A stretch of 64,000 nucleotides of DNA, from the NCBI RefSeq assembly GCF_001949145.1, contig NW_019091355.1, positions 1,699,107 to 1,763,106 of the forward strand, in the 5' to 3' direction. The stretch is from Acanthaster planci. Taxonomy: Eukaryota; Echinodermata; Asteroidea; Valvatida; Acanthasteridae. Both the position numbers and the translations under genes were made by a program. A model generated the notes under the pieces. The model saw only the letters and a program-made list of their open reading frames with translations, was not told the DNA's origin and searched no databases. Positions 15,001 to 25,795 of this stretch are shown here, one piece after another (positions within the stretch are counted from its first letter, which is position 1; each line of letters begins with the position of its first letter).

Positions 15001-15239
15001 CTTCATTTCACTCAGCTACAATCTAGGTATTTTGCTTTCCTTTTTCTGGGTAAAATACAGAAAATACATTGCAGAAATGATTCTAAATGACAACCTAATC
15101 ACTTTCCTCATCAAGATCCCATTTCCTACCGACCACATTAAATTGGTCTCCTCTTGAAAACAGGATCATTTTTATTGACAACAACAACCATCTCAACCAG
15201 GTTAATATGCTGAAAACGGCCTTCATCTCTCTAACCGAT

Positions 15240-15480
15240 TTGCCCGGCAGCCCTGTGTGAGCTGAGGTCATCCATCCAGTTGTTTACGCTTTTCTCTCTT
15301 CAACTGCACGCACACTGCTGACTGCACTTGGGCCAATGCCAAGTCTGCAGCAGCGCTCCCACACCCCACAGATGTCCTCCCGCAAACTACGCTGCATTGT
15401 TTGAACCCGAGCCTTCACATATTTGCCGACTAATTTCACAAGGCACGATCCATCTGTCACGAGCCAGACACTGAATATTC
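15240..15480. promoter_or_regulatory. Higher-complexity GC-richer patch, candidate regulatory element
   Basis: The stretch is GC-richer and free of simple repeats, unlike its AT-rich flanks, and carries no credible exon. It is a candidate conserved non-coding element by composition only. Confidence 0.18.
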
Positions 15481-17533
15481 CACCACCTACAAACTGAATA
15501 CTGAATAATTAAAGTAGAGTGATACTGAATGTAGACGCCATGCAAAAAAAACAAAATTAAATCTATTCATATGGTGAAACACTTGATCTTCTACAACTGG
15601 ATGCCAATGGTACACGTAAAATCAACAGAAACATGAATTTCTAGTGCAACTGCAACTGACACCACCAAAAGCAATAACACAGGATCCCCATTTTACAACG
15701 TGCTTCTTTTTCAGGTGATTTTTTATGGGGGGGGCCTAATCTTCAAACATCAGACCTGGATTAAACACTATAAACAGTCACAAAAGTCAGCTCAGTTACT
15801 TTGGTATAGCACTGCTTCCACAGTATGCAACCTGGGCTTGTAACTGAATTCTTTGGACAAAAAAAGACTCTGATATACCAAAATAGCATTGACTATGAAC
15901 TATTCCATTTTTGGTGGAGGGAGGGGTTCACAGATTCACTTCCTTATGGCCACACTGCCTACACCCTGGTTTATGATTTACATGTACGGTAACTTTGCAT
16001 GTGGCCAGTCAACAGCAAAGTGCAACCCTGTTGATTCTACAGGTACATGTAATAATCTGAGGGGTGTTTAGTGCTGCATTATAAGGAAAGAACACAATGG
16101 AAACCAGCTGTTTTTATGGTCTTTTTCTGAGACAAACACTGTACATGTACCTATCAACCTCACAAAAAACACCTATCGGTGCATGTACGGGTGCTGTACA
16201 TAAATTCAGCACCAATGTGACTGATTGACTGGAGCATCACACTGCATACACTGTCGCAGACAACATGCAGGTACCAGGATACTGGTACATGGAAAATGCC
16301 ATAACTAAAACTAAAAAGATGAAGTTGATCAATGTTAAAATGTTTCTGTGGGCACACTGTCCATTGCACGCTGGGGTACCGTAATTAATTGCATGTCTGA
16401 AACAGCAACCAGGGTCTCTACTCTCTGAAAGAGCTGAGCCTTATAAACCCTGCAAAAAACGTAGTGTTACCGGTACGTGCTAATTTCAAGAGTATTAAAT
16501 AAATTCATCAATTTAAAACTTAAATTCGAGCAGGTGAACTAGTCATTTTACATCTTTGAAGCACTCTCTCTACATGTGTGAATACATATATATTGTACAT
16601 GGACAGTGCATGCCAAACCACTAGTTGCTTCCATACACTTCGAACAACTTTTAGCATTTGTTTATGAAATAAAACAAAATGTTAACAAAAGAAGCTGCTT
16701 CTGGACACCAAGAGTGCTGGTACCTGAGACAACAAAGCATATAATGTCAACAGAAGAATTTTGTTGGCTATTACTAATGAGCAATCCAAAACACTTTGCT
16801 ACAAAGGCATTAGTAAAACAAATAATTTACTTGCAAGTACTGGTACACTCAAGGCACCTGTGCATGTACATGTTGATGTACATTTACAGAAAGGCAGCAT
16901 CCACCATGTGCATATGTATTTGCCAATATTTACATGTAATTTCATTTTGACAACACAACTTTTACAGTCCCCAGAACATCTTGCAATTAATGCGATGTTG
17001 TTTGTTTTGATCAACAACAGATTCATGATTTAAAACATGCATACATGTACAGGTCTGTGAACACACATGTTGTTAGAGTACGTGTACATGTATGAAGACC
17101 AAACATGCGCTGTGTGATGAGAGGATCAAGGACAGGGTCACACAAAAAGTCACAGTCCAGAAAATGCATACCTGTACGTACATGTACGTACGAATTTTTA
17201 TTTTTCCTTCAGCACAAGTCATGCACATTACTATAAATATCAAAAATGCATACCGCCTGACACTGTTTAATCTCTTTACACAAAAATCATTTCGCTCGGA
17301 CACCCTTTTGGTAGGTTTTGTTGACACTGCAGCCTCCCAACTTCCGCTTTACTAAACAGATTTCCACAAGGCCGGCATTTTTAGTCACGGCGAACAAGAC
17401 ATGAGGGACCAAAGATCCCAGCTGAGCCTGTGATCGAGGGGTGAACATGAACGATGTGTCCTATTGTGTCGAGAGCTTTTTTCTTTCAGAGAATGCCGTC
17501 AGGACGCTAATATATCCGTGCTGAAAGGACTCG

Positions 17534-18310
17534 TCAGTACGGATTTTTCTTTGACTGCTGCAAAGGGCGAATTGCCAACACGTTGATTAAATGTTCACCA
17601 TGTGTATCGTGTTGGGTAAAATCAAACTTGTTTTTAAAACTAACTACAGTGTACAATGAGCACAGTTGCAGAGCACAATGAAATTGACAATTTACTTCAG
17701 GTAGGTACATGTAGTACAAGTTACTATTTTTAGACCGCTGCAATGCGAGTTTAAAAATGATGCCCCCCCTAATTTGAATACTGTACCTAAGCTTGAACTT
17801 GAATCCTAGACTCTGACCTATGGTACATGTAAACGTATGGGGCTGAGAGAGGGTGTTATGGGGTACATGTACATAGGAAAAGACACAGTACGTTTCCACC
17901 TGAAAGTGCATAAAGGAGGCTTGAGAGTAGCAGAATACCCAATTATCAAATCCTTTCTGATCTTGTACATGTAACCTATTACAAAATTGCAGCCCAGAAT
18001 ATTGCAAATTTGAGGACCTGCCGGTAGGTCCACACATACATTTAGCATGAAAAATTCTGGCACAGCTACAGCAAGTCGAGACTCTCCCCACCCAAAACCC
18101 ATAGTCTATCAACAAACCTGTTTTGGGAAGGACATGCCAGGTACCGTGTATTGACACTGTATTGACTATGGGACCCAATGCGAGTGCCGTCCTTGTAGGC
18201 CCACCTTGCACAACCTGTTTACAACACAGACACCTGGAAATCAATAGGGGCGTGGTTGAATTCCTCTGGAGGACAAAGAGTTTGAGGGGGGAAGCTTGGC
18301 TGACATACAA
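17534..18310 (-). other. Unusually long open frame (258 codons), no recognised product
   Basis: A 777-bp ATG-initiated frame runs uninterrupted on the same strand as the DOK7-like gene. The translation is cysteine- and phenylalanine-rich, shows no family motif I recognise, and includes residues forced by TACATGTA palindromes (for example YVHVP). It lacks a signal peptide, domain repeats or flanking splice sites that would argue for a gene. At this base composition such a length is unlikely by chance but not excluded. I do not assign a function. Confidence 0.15.
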
Positions 18311-19950
18311 GTTGCCTTAGTTTTGCAGGATCATAAGATGCCCAATCTTCCTGTCAAATTGTAACCGGCTCCCATGTAATAACAATTAAGTTGCATAAAT
18401 TAAGTTCTGGGATTTGACTGGGTAGCACAGGGGACAAGCCTTTAAATAAAGTGGTCCAGCGAATAACTCTGCTTGTTTGTTGCTGATCTAACCATGGTAT
18501 CTTGGAGAAAAATGAAAAGCTTTAAAGATTAAAGGCACTTCATTCGGCAGGTGACAAGCACAGGTTTCATTGTGGTTCAGCAAAGTGAAATGTTTAAATT
18601 TCCTCATGTACCCGTATATTAGCTGTAACTGCATACCAAGGAATCTTTTTAAAGAAAGTCTAAAAGTAGCATGTCTAGCCAATATCCACTCTCTGGAAAG
18701 ATGCCCATACGGTGATTTCCCAGTCACAGCCCCAAGCCTTTCACCGCTTTGAACTAATATCTGCATTTTAACAATACTTCATCTGCCTATCTGCCAGGTA
18801 GTCTTTGAGCCCCTACAGTGCATCGTGAGCACAGTGATATGGCTAAAAACATCCTGCCAACTTTGTTTTGGCTTCCTCTCCTAGCCAACAGTAACTGATA
18901 CTGACTGGCGACACAATCTCCGTGTACCCAGGGATCCTTCAAGCTTGTTTTCCAGGCTTCCTCCAAAAGAGAGCCAAAACTGGGTTATTTACACATACAC
19001 TTGCCAGTCGAAGTCACTTAATACTGGAATGCAGACTGAGGAATCAAGTTCTCTTCTTTGTCACCTCGGCTGAATTCTTGCCAGTTGGACCCCCCCAAAA
19101 AAAGAACCCAAGAATGGTGCACGATCGATCCAGCAAGAGGAAACACTATCCTCTTCTTGTACCTAGTAGAGTAATTGTTTCCTGTTGCCAGTGTTGGTGG
19201 CTGTTGAATATTCTGTCCAACAACTGCTGATCGCTGTGGTGTGGAACATGGTTTTTTTTCACACCCCAGGGACAAATGTCCAAGATGCCATGCACCTCGA
19301 AGGGTTAAAAAGTTTGTCACATAGACAAAAGTTGTTGCTGTCGAGAAAGTAAAGGAAAGCTATACGTAACACTGAGGGTTTTAAAGACAGGTGTTTTCTA
19401 ATGAATATCAAAATTTCATTCTCATACACCAAGTGCACCATAGGCATTGTCTTGGTTTTTACTTTAACCAAAAAGAGAATTCAAAGGACACGCTGAAGAA
19501 CAGTCTTGCCTATTTTTTTTTCCGTTTTTGAGCACATGAGGCTGAACAGTGTAAATGTGGACTGAAGTGACTCATCGCAATCAAGTGTCAACACAAAAGA
19601 GCCTTCACCACCAAGAAAAACACAGAGACACATTACATGTGCATGAAAAAGGTCTCAATGTCATTGATATAATGGCCTGAATTAACGTGAAACAGTTATG
19701 TTTTATTTCAACTGTTGTTTAATGAGAGGATTCACACAAAAAAAAAGATTCCCAGCATGGGAAACCTATTTTTTCATCTTCCCACAAATTTCAGAAAAAT
19801 AAAATTTTAATTGGGAAAACATCACTTTGAAATCCCTCAACTGTTTAAGGACACATCTAGTATCCTTCATGCACAAGTTAAGGGAAAGAAAAGCATTACG
19901 TATTATCCAGGTTCAAGTATTTCAATATTAATTCAAATATGGCACGGTTT

Positions 19951-20040
19951 TCCTGATAGTCTTACATTATGCCAACACTGTACCTTTTGCAGGCTTCCTG
20001 ATAGTCTTACATTATGCCAACACTGTACCTTTTGCAGGCT
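19951..20040. repeat. Perfect tandem duplication of a 45-bp unit
   Basis: The unit 19951-19995 (starting TCCTGATAGTC, ending TTTGCAGGCT) is repeated without mismatch at 19996-20040. Perfect identity implies a recent duplication or an assembly artefact. Confidence 0.95.
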
Positions 20041-20738
20041 TCTCTTTGCATAATGTATAATACAACACATTTGAGCAGTGCATCAGTACTTAAACAAAGA
20101 ACATCTCATTTTAATAAGCAATGGGAATGGATAACAGTTTGAGCATGCTTCACGCAATAAACCTGAAGATTCAAACCTTCTTTCTTCTGTAATGTTGTTT
20201 TAATCAACATGCAGAACAGAAAATCCAGATTCGAAGCTTTGTGACCAATACTAGATTAAATCTCCATGCAAAGTGCACTTGTTACCTGACTATATATCAA
20301 CAGGGACATTAAATGGAAGAGCACATTGTGCGGGGGTTGAAAAAATTCATTAAGCTATTTAATGTCCACTCTGTTGGGTATAATAAAATGTTATGACTTT
20401 GTTTGTGATCCGTTCTGAAGGCAATTTTTAGATAACAAGAAGTTGGGGGAAATATTAATCTACATGTTATCTGCGCAAGTCAACACTTCTTTGTTGAAAT
20501 TTATGTGTGTGTACCTACATGTACATACAATGGAAATAATTGAAAAATCTTCCTGAATAAAATTTCTCAGCATTTATATTGCTATTACCTGTACAACAAC
20601 AGGGACGGCTATAAACTTTTAGTCTTCCATCAGCTATGATTAGAGGTACAATTACCCAAAACACCTACCAGTACCTTGCTTCAAAACGGAGAAAAACCAG
20701 CGGGTATCTCAACTCTAAATGAACGTACAACAAAAATG

Positions 20739-20760
20739 CTAATCTAGTGTCTTGATCTCT
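20739..20760. repeat. Short dispersed repeat, second copy at 21147-21168
   Basis: The stretch CTAATCTAGTGT(C/T)... recurs about 400 bp away with one mismatch over 22 bases, and similarity continues for a few bases on the right. Function and family are unknown. Confidence 0.6.
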
Positions 20761-21179
20761 GCAGTCACTTCAGTCACTTCAACCAAATCTATATTGTTTG
20801 TCAATTGCTAAGGTATTTTTAGGAGGAAGTTGGAAAGGTTCCATTAAATACACTGAGCTCATCTCTCTCTTTGATGTGATTTTCTTTTCCAAGTCAAACA
20901 AGTGCCCAACCCTCAAATAGTAATCACTTGCACAAACACATCAAGAAAGTGTATTCCTTGGATATACGGTAGTACCTAGGCATTGGAGTTCACCTGTAAT
21001 CTGTCTGTGTACTGGTACATGTATACCTTTGTCATTTGTAATTGAATCAACTGACCCAAATTCGACACTGTGAAGTCCCTCGAGCTTGCCCCGTTAATCT
21101 GAGGAAGAAAACACTTCCTCTTCAATTAGATTATGGCTGCACAATTCTAATCTAGTGTCCTGATCTCTGTAGTGGAGGG

Positions 21180-21450
21180 AAGACTGGTGCAAGTCTAGGG
21201 CAGCTTGTTGTGCCCCGAAAATGTACCCACAAACACTCCAGTCAGGGCTGGCTTTTGTCTACTCGCGTGAAGGAAAGGGGCCCCTATTGTTCCCCGGCTT
21301 ACACCGTTGACAAAAACAAGTCTGCCTCGGCTGGCCATCGGGTAGTGGGTTCTAAGAGGCACCGCGTGCGTTAACCCCGCTACGCTAGGCCACTCGTTTC
21401 GGCCTGTCCAAGGCCTTTCTAAGGCCTCAATGCAGCGCCGTCACTTAATA
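21180..21450. promoter_or_regulatory. CpG-containing GC-rich island within the long intron
   Basis: This is the most GC- and CpG-rich stretch between 6 kb and 23 kb. No frame across it has splice sites or motifs of a known family. It may be an internal promoter or enhancer of the DOK7-like gene, or an old retroposed sequence. The inference is from composition alone. Confidence 0.22.
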
Positions 21451-22964
21451 GCCAGCAGTTAGTGCAAATTATGGTGGGAAACGAGAGAAAAAAAAACACA
21501 CTACGCAGAAGGGCTTGGGAAAAAAATTCCGGTTCTGTGCTGCACTCGTGGTGACTCCCAACAACAAAATTCCAGACTAGGATTATAACCCCCGTCTGTG
21601 TTCAGCACTATTGTGCCTGCCACTAGAGAGGATTTCAGCTTACCCATTGCACAAAACACCAGCAAGACCACACACTGGGGGAGGGAGAGTCTGTTGAGCC
21701 TTGCCCGACAGAAAAACAACTTAATTACAGGTATAACCCTAATGATAGAGTCTCTATAAAGCAGAATCACCTGTCTTCTAGGAATACATGTATGTTCAAT
21801 ATCAGTTACAAGTAATTGCTTTAAAAATGTAGGCCTACATGTTTAACAATGACTGGATGATTATCACAACCCAGTTCATACTTCAAGCAATGTTGAACTG
21901 AAATGAATTCATCCAGGTAAAACAAGCTTCACAGCAAAATTACAAGTGTTTTCACTTTGAAATTTGCTTCACCACCCTTAATACTGAATATACCTTTTTA
22001 CAACTTTGCACACAATTACTGAAATACTCAAGAAGCAGGTCCAGTATGCCAGTGACACAGACCATTAAATTAATCGGCCTTTGAATAAAGAGACTCTGGG
22101 GAAAATGCCATGTCAAGCTACAAATATGTACGTACTTATGATTCTTTAAAGAATTTACCAAAATTACCCTCCAAAGTAAAAGACTTAAAAAAAATATTTT
22201 TACAGCCCAACAAGTAACCACATTCAGTTGATCTTTCTGTCCCAATTCCCACTGAGAAATACAAATGTATACAAGAGAAAACATCAAAGCAAGGAGCAAA
22301 ATAAATCCTCTCCAAATAAAACAGAAGTAACATAGCTAGCAATTTCTGTTTCACAAAATATGTTAAATTTCATTGTTAACCATTTTATAAATTTGGGAGC
22401 AGGCCTAGGCCTACCGGTACATGTGCAATTTTTAGCAGGAAAAAGGAATACTTTAAATTTTAAAGTGAACAACCTCGTTACAGATTGGCAAAGTTCAGGA
22501 CAAAGAGAATATAAATTCAGCATGCAAGTCTTCTAAATCAGGGAATGGATTAGGCTACTTGGCACTGAATAATCCAAAGAGAGGATTCAAAGGAACTTGA
22601 TAAACTGGAGCAAAACTAGCGTTAGTCTTTACAAACTAGGATCTTTCGAAACTTAGCGGTTGTGTAGATCTAGCCATGTTTTGCACATGCTGTAATAACT
22701 GCAAACATGCACAGCAGAAGCCTTTTGAAAAATCAATTGAGAAAATACATCATAGGTCTAGTGCATGGAGATGTAAAGGTAAGGCCCAAGTGACGAACGA
22801 TCTTCTGGGCCTAGCTAGATGCTAGATTTTTCACTTGGTCAATTCCCTCTTTTTTTTCAGCCCAACAACGTTGCAACATTCACTACCCGTGCTGGCTAAA
22901 GGAAAATGTTTACAAAATGAATATTTTTGTGTTAAAAAGTGAAAGATAGAAACAGGAAACTTAC

Positions 22965-23202
22965 CGGACACGGGACTCAATTTCGTCAGTTCACACCATC
23001 GTGTTTTCCACTGCAAAAATACAAAACACATGAAAGATGAAAAAAAAGCCGACTTGTCTGTGTAAAACGCCATGCCACAAGCAGGGACTTTCAAATAAAA
23101 GCGGTACATTACAGAAGGGGGTAAAATACGAGACTGCCCTACCTTGCGGCCGTGTCGAATTTTGAGCGAACACTGGAGAAGCGTGTTGGTGTGGTCGGCC
23201 AT
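22965..23202 (-). CDS. DOK7: Docking protein 7-like adaptor, first two coding exons (PH domain start)
   Basis: Exon 1 is 23143-23202: an ATG in an AAAAATGG context and 20 codons ending in GRK, then donor GTAGGG. Exon 2 is 22965-23010: acceptor TTTTTGCAG, 46 nt, starting WKTRWCEL and reading to LSPVS, then donor GTAAGT in phase 1. Together they give strands 1-2 of a PH domain with the pattern (V/I)(K)(I/V)R.G(R/K)KWK.RW..L.K.SPV, typical of DOK7 and its relatives. In vertebrate DOK7, as I recall, the first coding exon also ends just before WK and the second is also 46 nt. DOK7 binds and activates the receptor kinase MuSK at the neuromuscular junction through its PH and PTB domains. The rest of the PH domain, the PTB domain and the tail must lie beyond the left edge. 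Another DOK/IRS-type PH protein is the alternative. Confidence 0.68.
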
Positions 23203-23760
23203 TTTTAGCACCACCGAGCGGTTCGTCTGCTGCGGTTCTCCATAGCGCTAGCGCGTGTTGTGCGCTGTTTGTGCCCCGTGTACGTGTTTTTGAGAAGAGG
23301 AAAACAAATACCCGTCATGCACCGCTAACCATTCGCTCGTCCCCAAGCGTGCAGTCCCATGGCACTGGCGGGCGCTAACCTCTCTGCCAAATTCGGTGAA
23401 CATTTTGTGAAGCATTGTGGGAAACTTTGTGTGGTCCTTCGTCTTCGATGAGCCGTGACAAAGTCACGTGGAACGAAAATTACCCAATGAGAGGATAAAG
23501 AAATCTAGTGCTCACCTATGCTCTTAGAGAGGTGGTGGACACGAGAAAACGCTCACCGCACTGACAAACAACCCGTGAATGAGACGGCGGATAAACTAGA
23601 CACAACTCGTAAACAACTTAAGCCCTAGCGCGGCACAATGTTGTCAGTGTCGCGTGAGCATGCAGTTAAGTCCAACACGCAATTGGGGAGACGACTCTGG
23701 CTCAATGGAGCCGTAATATCAGGCGCCAGGTTTAATTTCTCGTCAGGGATATCACAGTGA
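23203..23760 (-). promoter_or_regulatory. CpG-rich promoter and 5' UTR of the DOK7-like gene
   Basis: Immediately upstream of the start codon the sequence becomes GC- and CpG-rich (GCGCTAGCGCG near 23250). It contains a CACGTG E-box (about 23465) and a CCAAT core (about 23484), and repeats are absent. Clear composition change occurs on both sides. The transcription start is not determined. The discoidin gene lies in the opposite direction but 2 kb away, so a shared bidirectional promoter is possible and unproven. Confidence 0.5.
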
Positions 23761-24427
23761 TGCTCAGATCATCCCTGGCTTAAATTAAAATAATGAAAAA
23801 TTATGCAGCAGCCTTTGACGCTAGGCGCGACTGCAAAACAATTTTATTATGCTTTTCTGGGAATTATTTACGTGGACTGGACAACTTCTTGCGGATGGCG
23901 ATTTTTCCTTTGTAATATTTTATGAGTTTCTGGCGAAATGAATAAAAGTTCAAATGAATAATACGCTCAAGTTTATTTAAAGAAATGTCTTTCCACTCAG
24001 TCTTGCCAACAAATATTGTTTCGGGTATACATTTTAATTTACATCCCACTGAAATGTCTGGCTAATATCCTTTCTAGGAATATTAATTTGATGTAAGTGC
24101 AATGCTCAAGGAATGCTTATTTTAGGCAACAAAATGTGGTCGTTATATTTCTCCTGTCTGCTTTAACGAGCGCCAAATGTATTCAATCTCCACTGTGGGT
24201 AAGCGCAGCGTTATTTAGGCCAAAGCTGATGCGGCCACTCCGGTTCCGTGTACTTTAATTTTCCCCCCGGCTGGTTGTTATTCGAAGTGTCACTCTATTA
24301 ACAAAACAAGTTATTCCCAGAACACGACCAGGATGTTGGTAATTTGCCCAAGGAGATTTTTTCCAGTAAACTAGGAAAGTGGCATATTTCGAAAATAAAA
24401 TGAAATCGCTAAAGTACAGTATCAATA

Positions 24428-24592
24428 CCGGCGTTTCGCAATAGTGAGCCTCCAAGAGTTTGCAACGCCTTGACCCATCACAGTGCCGGAAATCTGTCGA
24501 CCCAGTGCGGGTTTGGAAAGGGTCGACATATTCAGTGCTTTGTGATTGGTCAACGAGTTGCAAACTCTTGGAGGCGCACTTTTGTGAATCGG
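24428..24592. mobile_element. MITE family 1, copy A (full foldback element)
   Basis: The left arm (about 24428-24485) and right arm (about 24535-24592) are long imperfect inverted repeats sharing the core CTCCAAGAGTTTGCAAC and its complement. Internally TGTCGACCC pairs with GGGTCGACA. There is no open frame, so it is a non-autonomous DNA transposon. Related copies lie at 25562-25622 and 26120-26280. Confidence 0.75.
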
Positions 24593-25561
24593 TACATAAG
24601 TTGGTACATAATGGAAGGTGGTATGGAAGCGACATATTTGTTGGGGGTTACTTTTTGTTTTTGGTTCTTGATTATGACCATTATGTTCTTCGGTTTTAAT
24701 TTCTGTTGTGTGTTTCGTTTGAATTATTATAATGATTTTAATCTTGTAACGTGTAAATGTTTATTTACTGCTGGTGAATTTTACCATAGCTTTTGGTTTG
24801 GCAAAAGCTTAATTTAGTTAATTAGAAGATAATTAAATGAAAAAAGAAATATTCGAAGGACTTTATAATTATATTCCAAGACACGATCAATGTTGCTACG
24901 ACAGTATTCATAAATGAAAGTGACCGGTTGGAAGTTTTCCAGTTTGTGTAGATATAGCGGTAGTTGCGTGATTTTTGCCGTGCGCTCGGCGCGGCCGTTG
25001 GAATCGACAACCTGTGAGAGTGTATGACGTAAACTTGTCGCAAGAGGTCGCTGTGCAAGAAATTAATTTCATCAACCAAGCAGACAGACAAGAATGAATG
25101 GAATTTTGTTTCACAATTGTGAGAAGAGATTCAGGCATTCGAGACTTGGTATTTTGCATGGCGTTATATCAGAAATAGAGATGTGAGTTTCAGGATTCCT
25201 CCAGACAGTGTTTCGTTTATTGTTTTTTTAATTACACAACTGTCTGGGGCCGGGATAAACCGTGTACTTTCCAATGGGAAAATGGTTCTTGAGAGGAGAC
25301 TAGTCTCCAAGCCTCGTGGAGCTTCGCCAGTTGAATATATCGGACTTTACTTCCCTTCGAAAAAATTTCTCGAGCCAAGAGCAAATGGAGCTTTTTGATT
25401 TAATGTATCACTTAGTTTGGCGTCCTGATGGAAGTGGATACTCCATGGTGAAAAATGCTGTGGGTTGATTGACATTGTGCAAAATTATTCTAAAGGACTT
25501 TTTACTCAAAAGTGGCTTTGGCGTCTTCAGACTCCTTTTTGCAGAGTGGGTCACAAATATA

Positions 25562-25622
25562 GCGCCTTGTGATTGGTCAACACGTTGCAAACTCTTGAAG
25601 GCGCACTATTGTGAATCGCCCG
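25562..25622. mobile_element. MITE family 1, copy B (right arm only)
   Basis: About 60 bp match the right arm of copy A (CTTGTGATTGGTCAAC, then GTTGCAAACTCTTG and GGCGCACTATTGTGAATCG). No matching left arm is evident, so it is a truncated copy or solo end. Confidence 0.65.
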
Positions 25623-25795
25623 TATTCTGTACTCGCAACAGACCACCTTAGACTGTGACGTCATACACAGCAATATCAAACTCTAAAATACTTCATTAAT
25701 TCATGAAAATAAGCTATTAGTTCCAAATTCTCGCTCAATCTTTTTTATAAGGCTAACAGTGATTTTCAGTATTGCTCAGTGGTTTTACCTCACAG

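Larger units (their letters stand above)
1..22964 (-). other. Long exon-free stretch, probable intron 2 of the DOK7-like gene
   Basis: I find no exon with family motifs and splice sites on either strand. The stretch lies downstream, on the minus strand, of two DOK7-like coding exons, and the second ends in a good GTAAGT donor, so it is most simply the following intron, continuing past the window edge. It is AT-rich, with homopolymer runs, CA, GA and GT microsatellites, many TACATGTA palindromes, three short tandem duplications and a few GC-richer islands. Open frames here are mostly short; the longest, at 17534-18310, is listed separately. A nested gene cannot be excluded. Confidence 0.5.
23761..25795. 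other. Intergenic or upstream region of the discoidin gene
   Basis: No supported gene. It holds one full and one half copy of a foldback element (24428-24592, 25562-25622). A GC-richer patch near 24950-25060 might be a promoter for the plus-strand discoidin exons. An open stretch near 25183-25260 encodes a hydrophobic segment that could fit a signal peptide, but it has no in-frame ATG, so I do not call it. Confidence 0.5.

Noticed and set aside
22831-23214. 127-codon continuous frame across the DOK7-like exons
   Set aside because: The frame includes an intron: the GTAGGG donor at 23142 and TGCAG acceptor before 23010 split it into two exons, and the middle part does not resemble a PH domain.
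25123-25395. Possible signal-peptide exon for the discoidin gene
   Set aside because: A hydrophobic stretch and a phase-1 GTGTAC site would fit exon a, but there is no in-frame ATG and the donor is poor.
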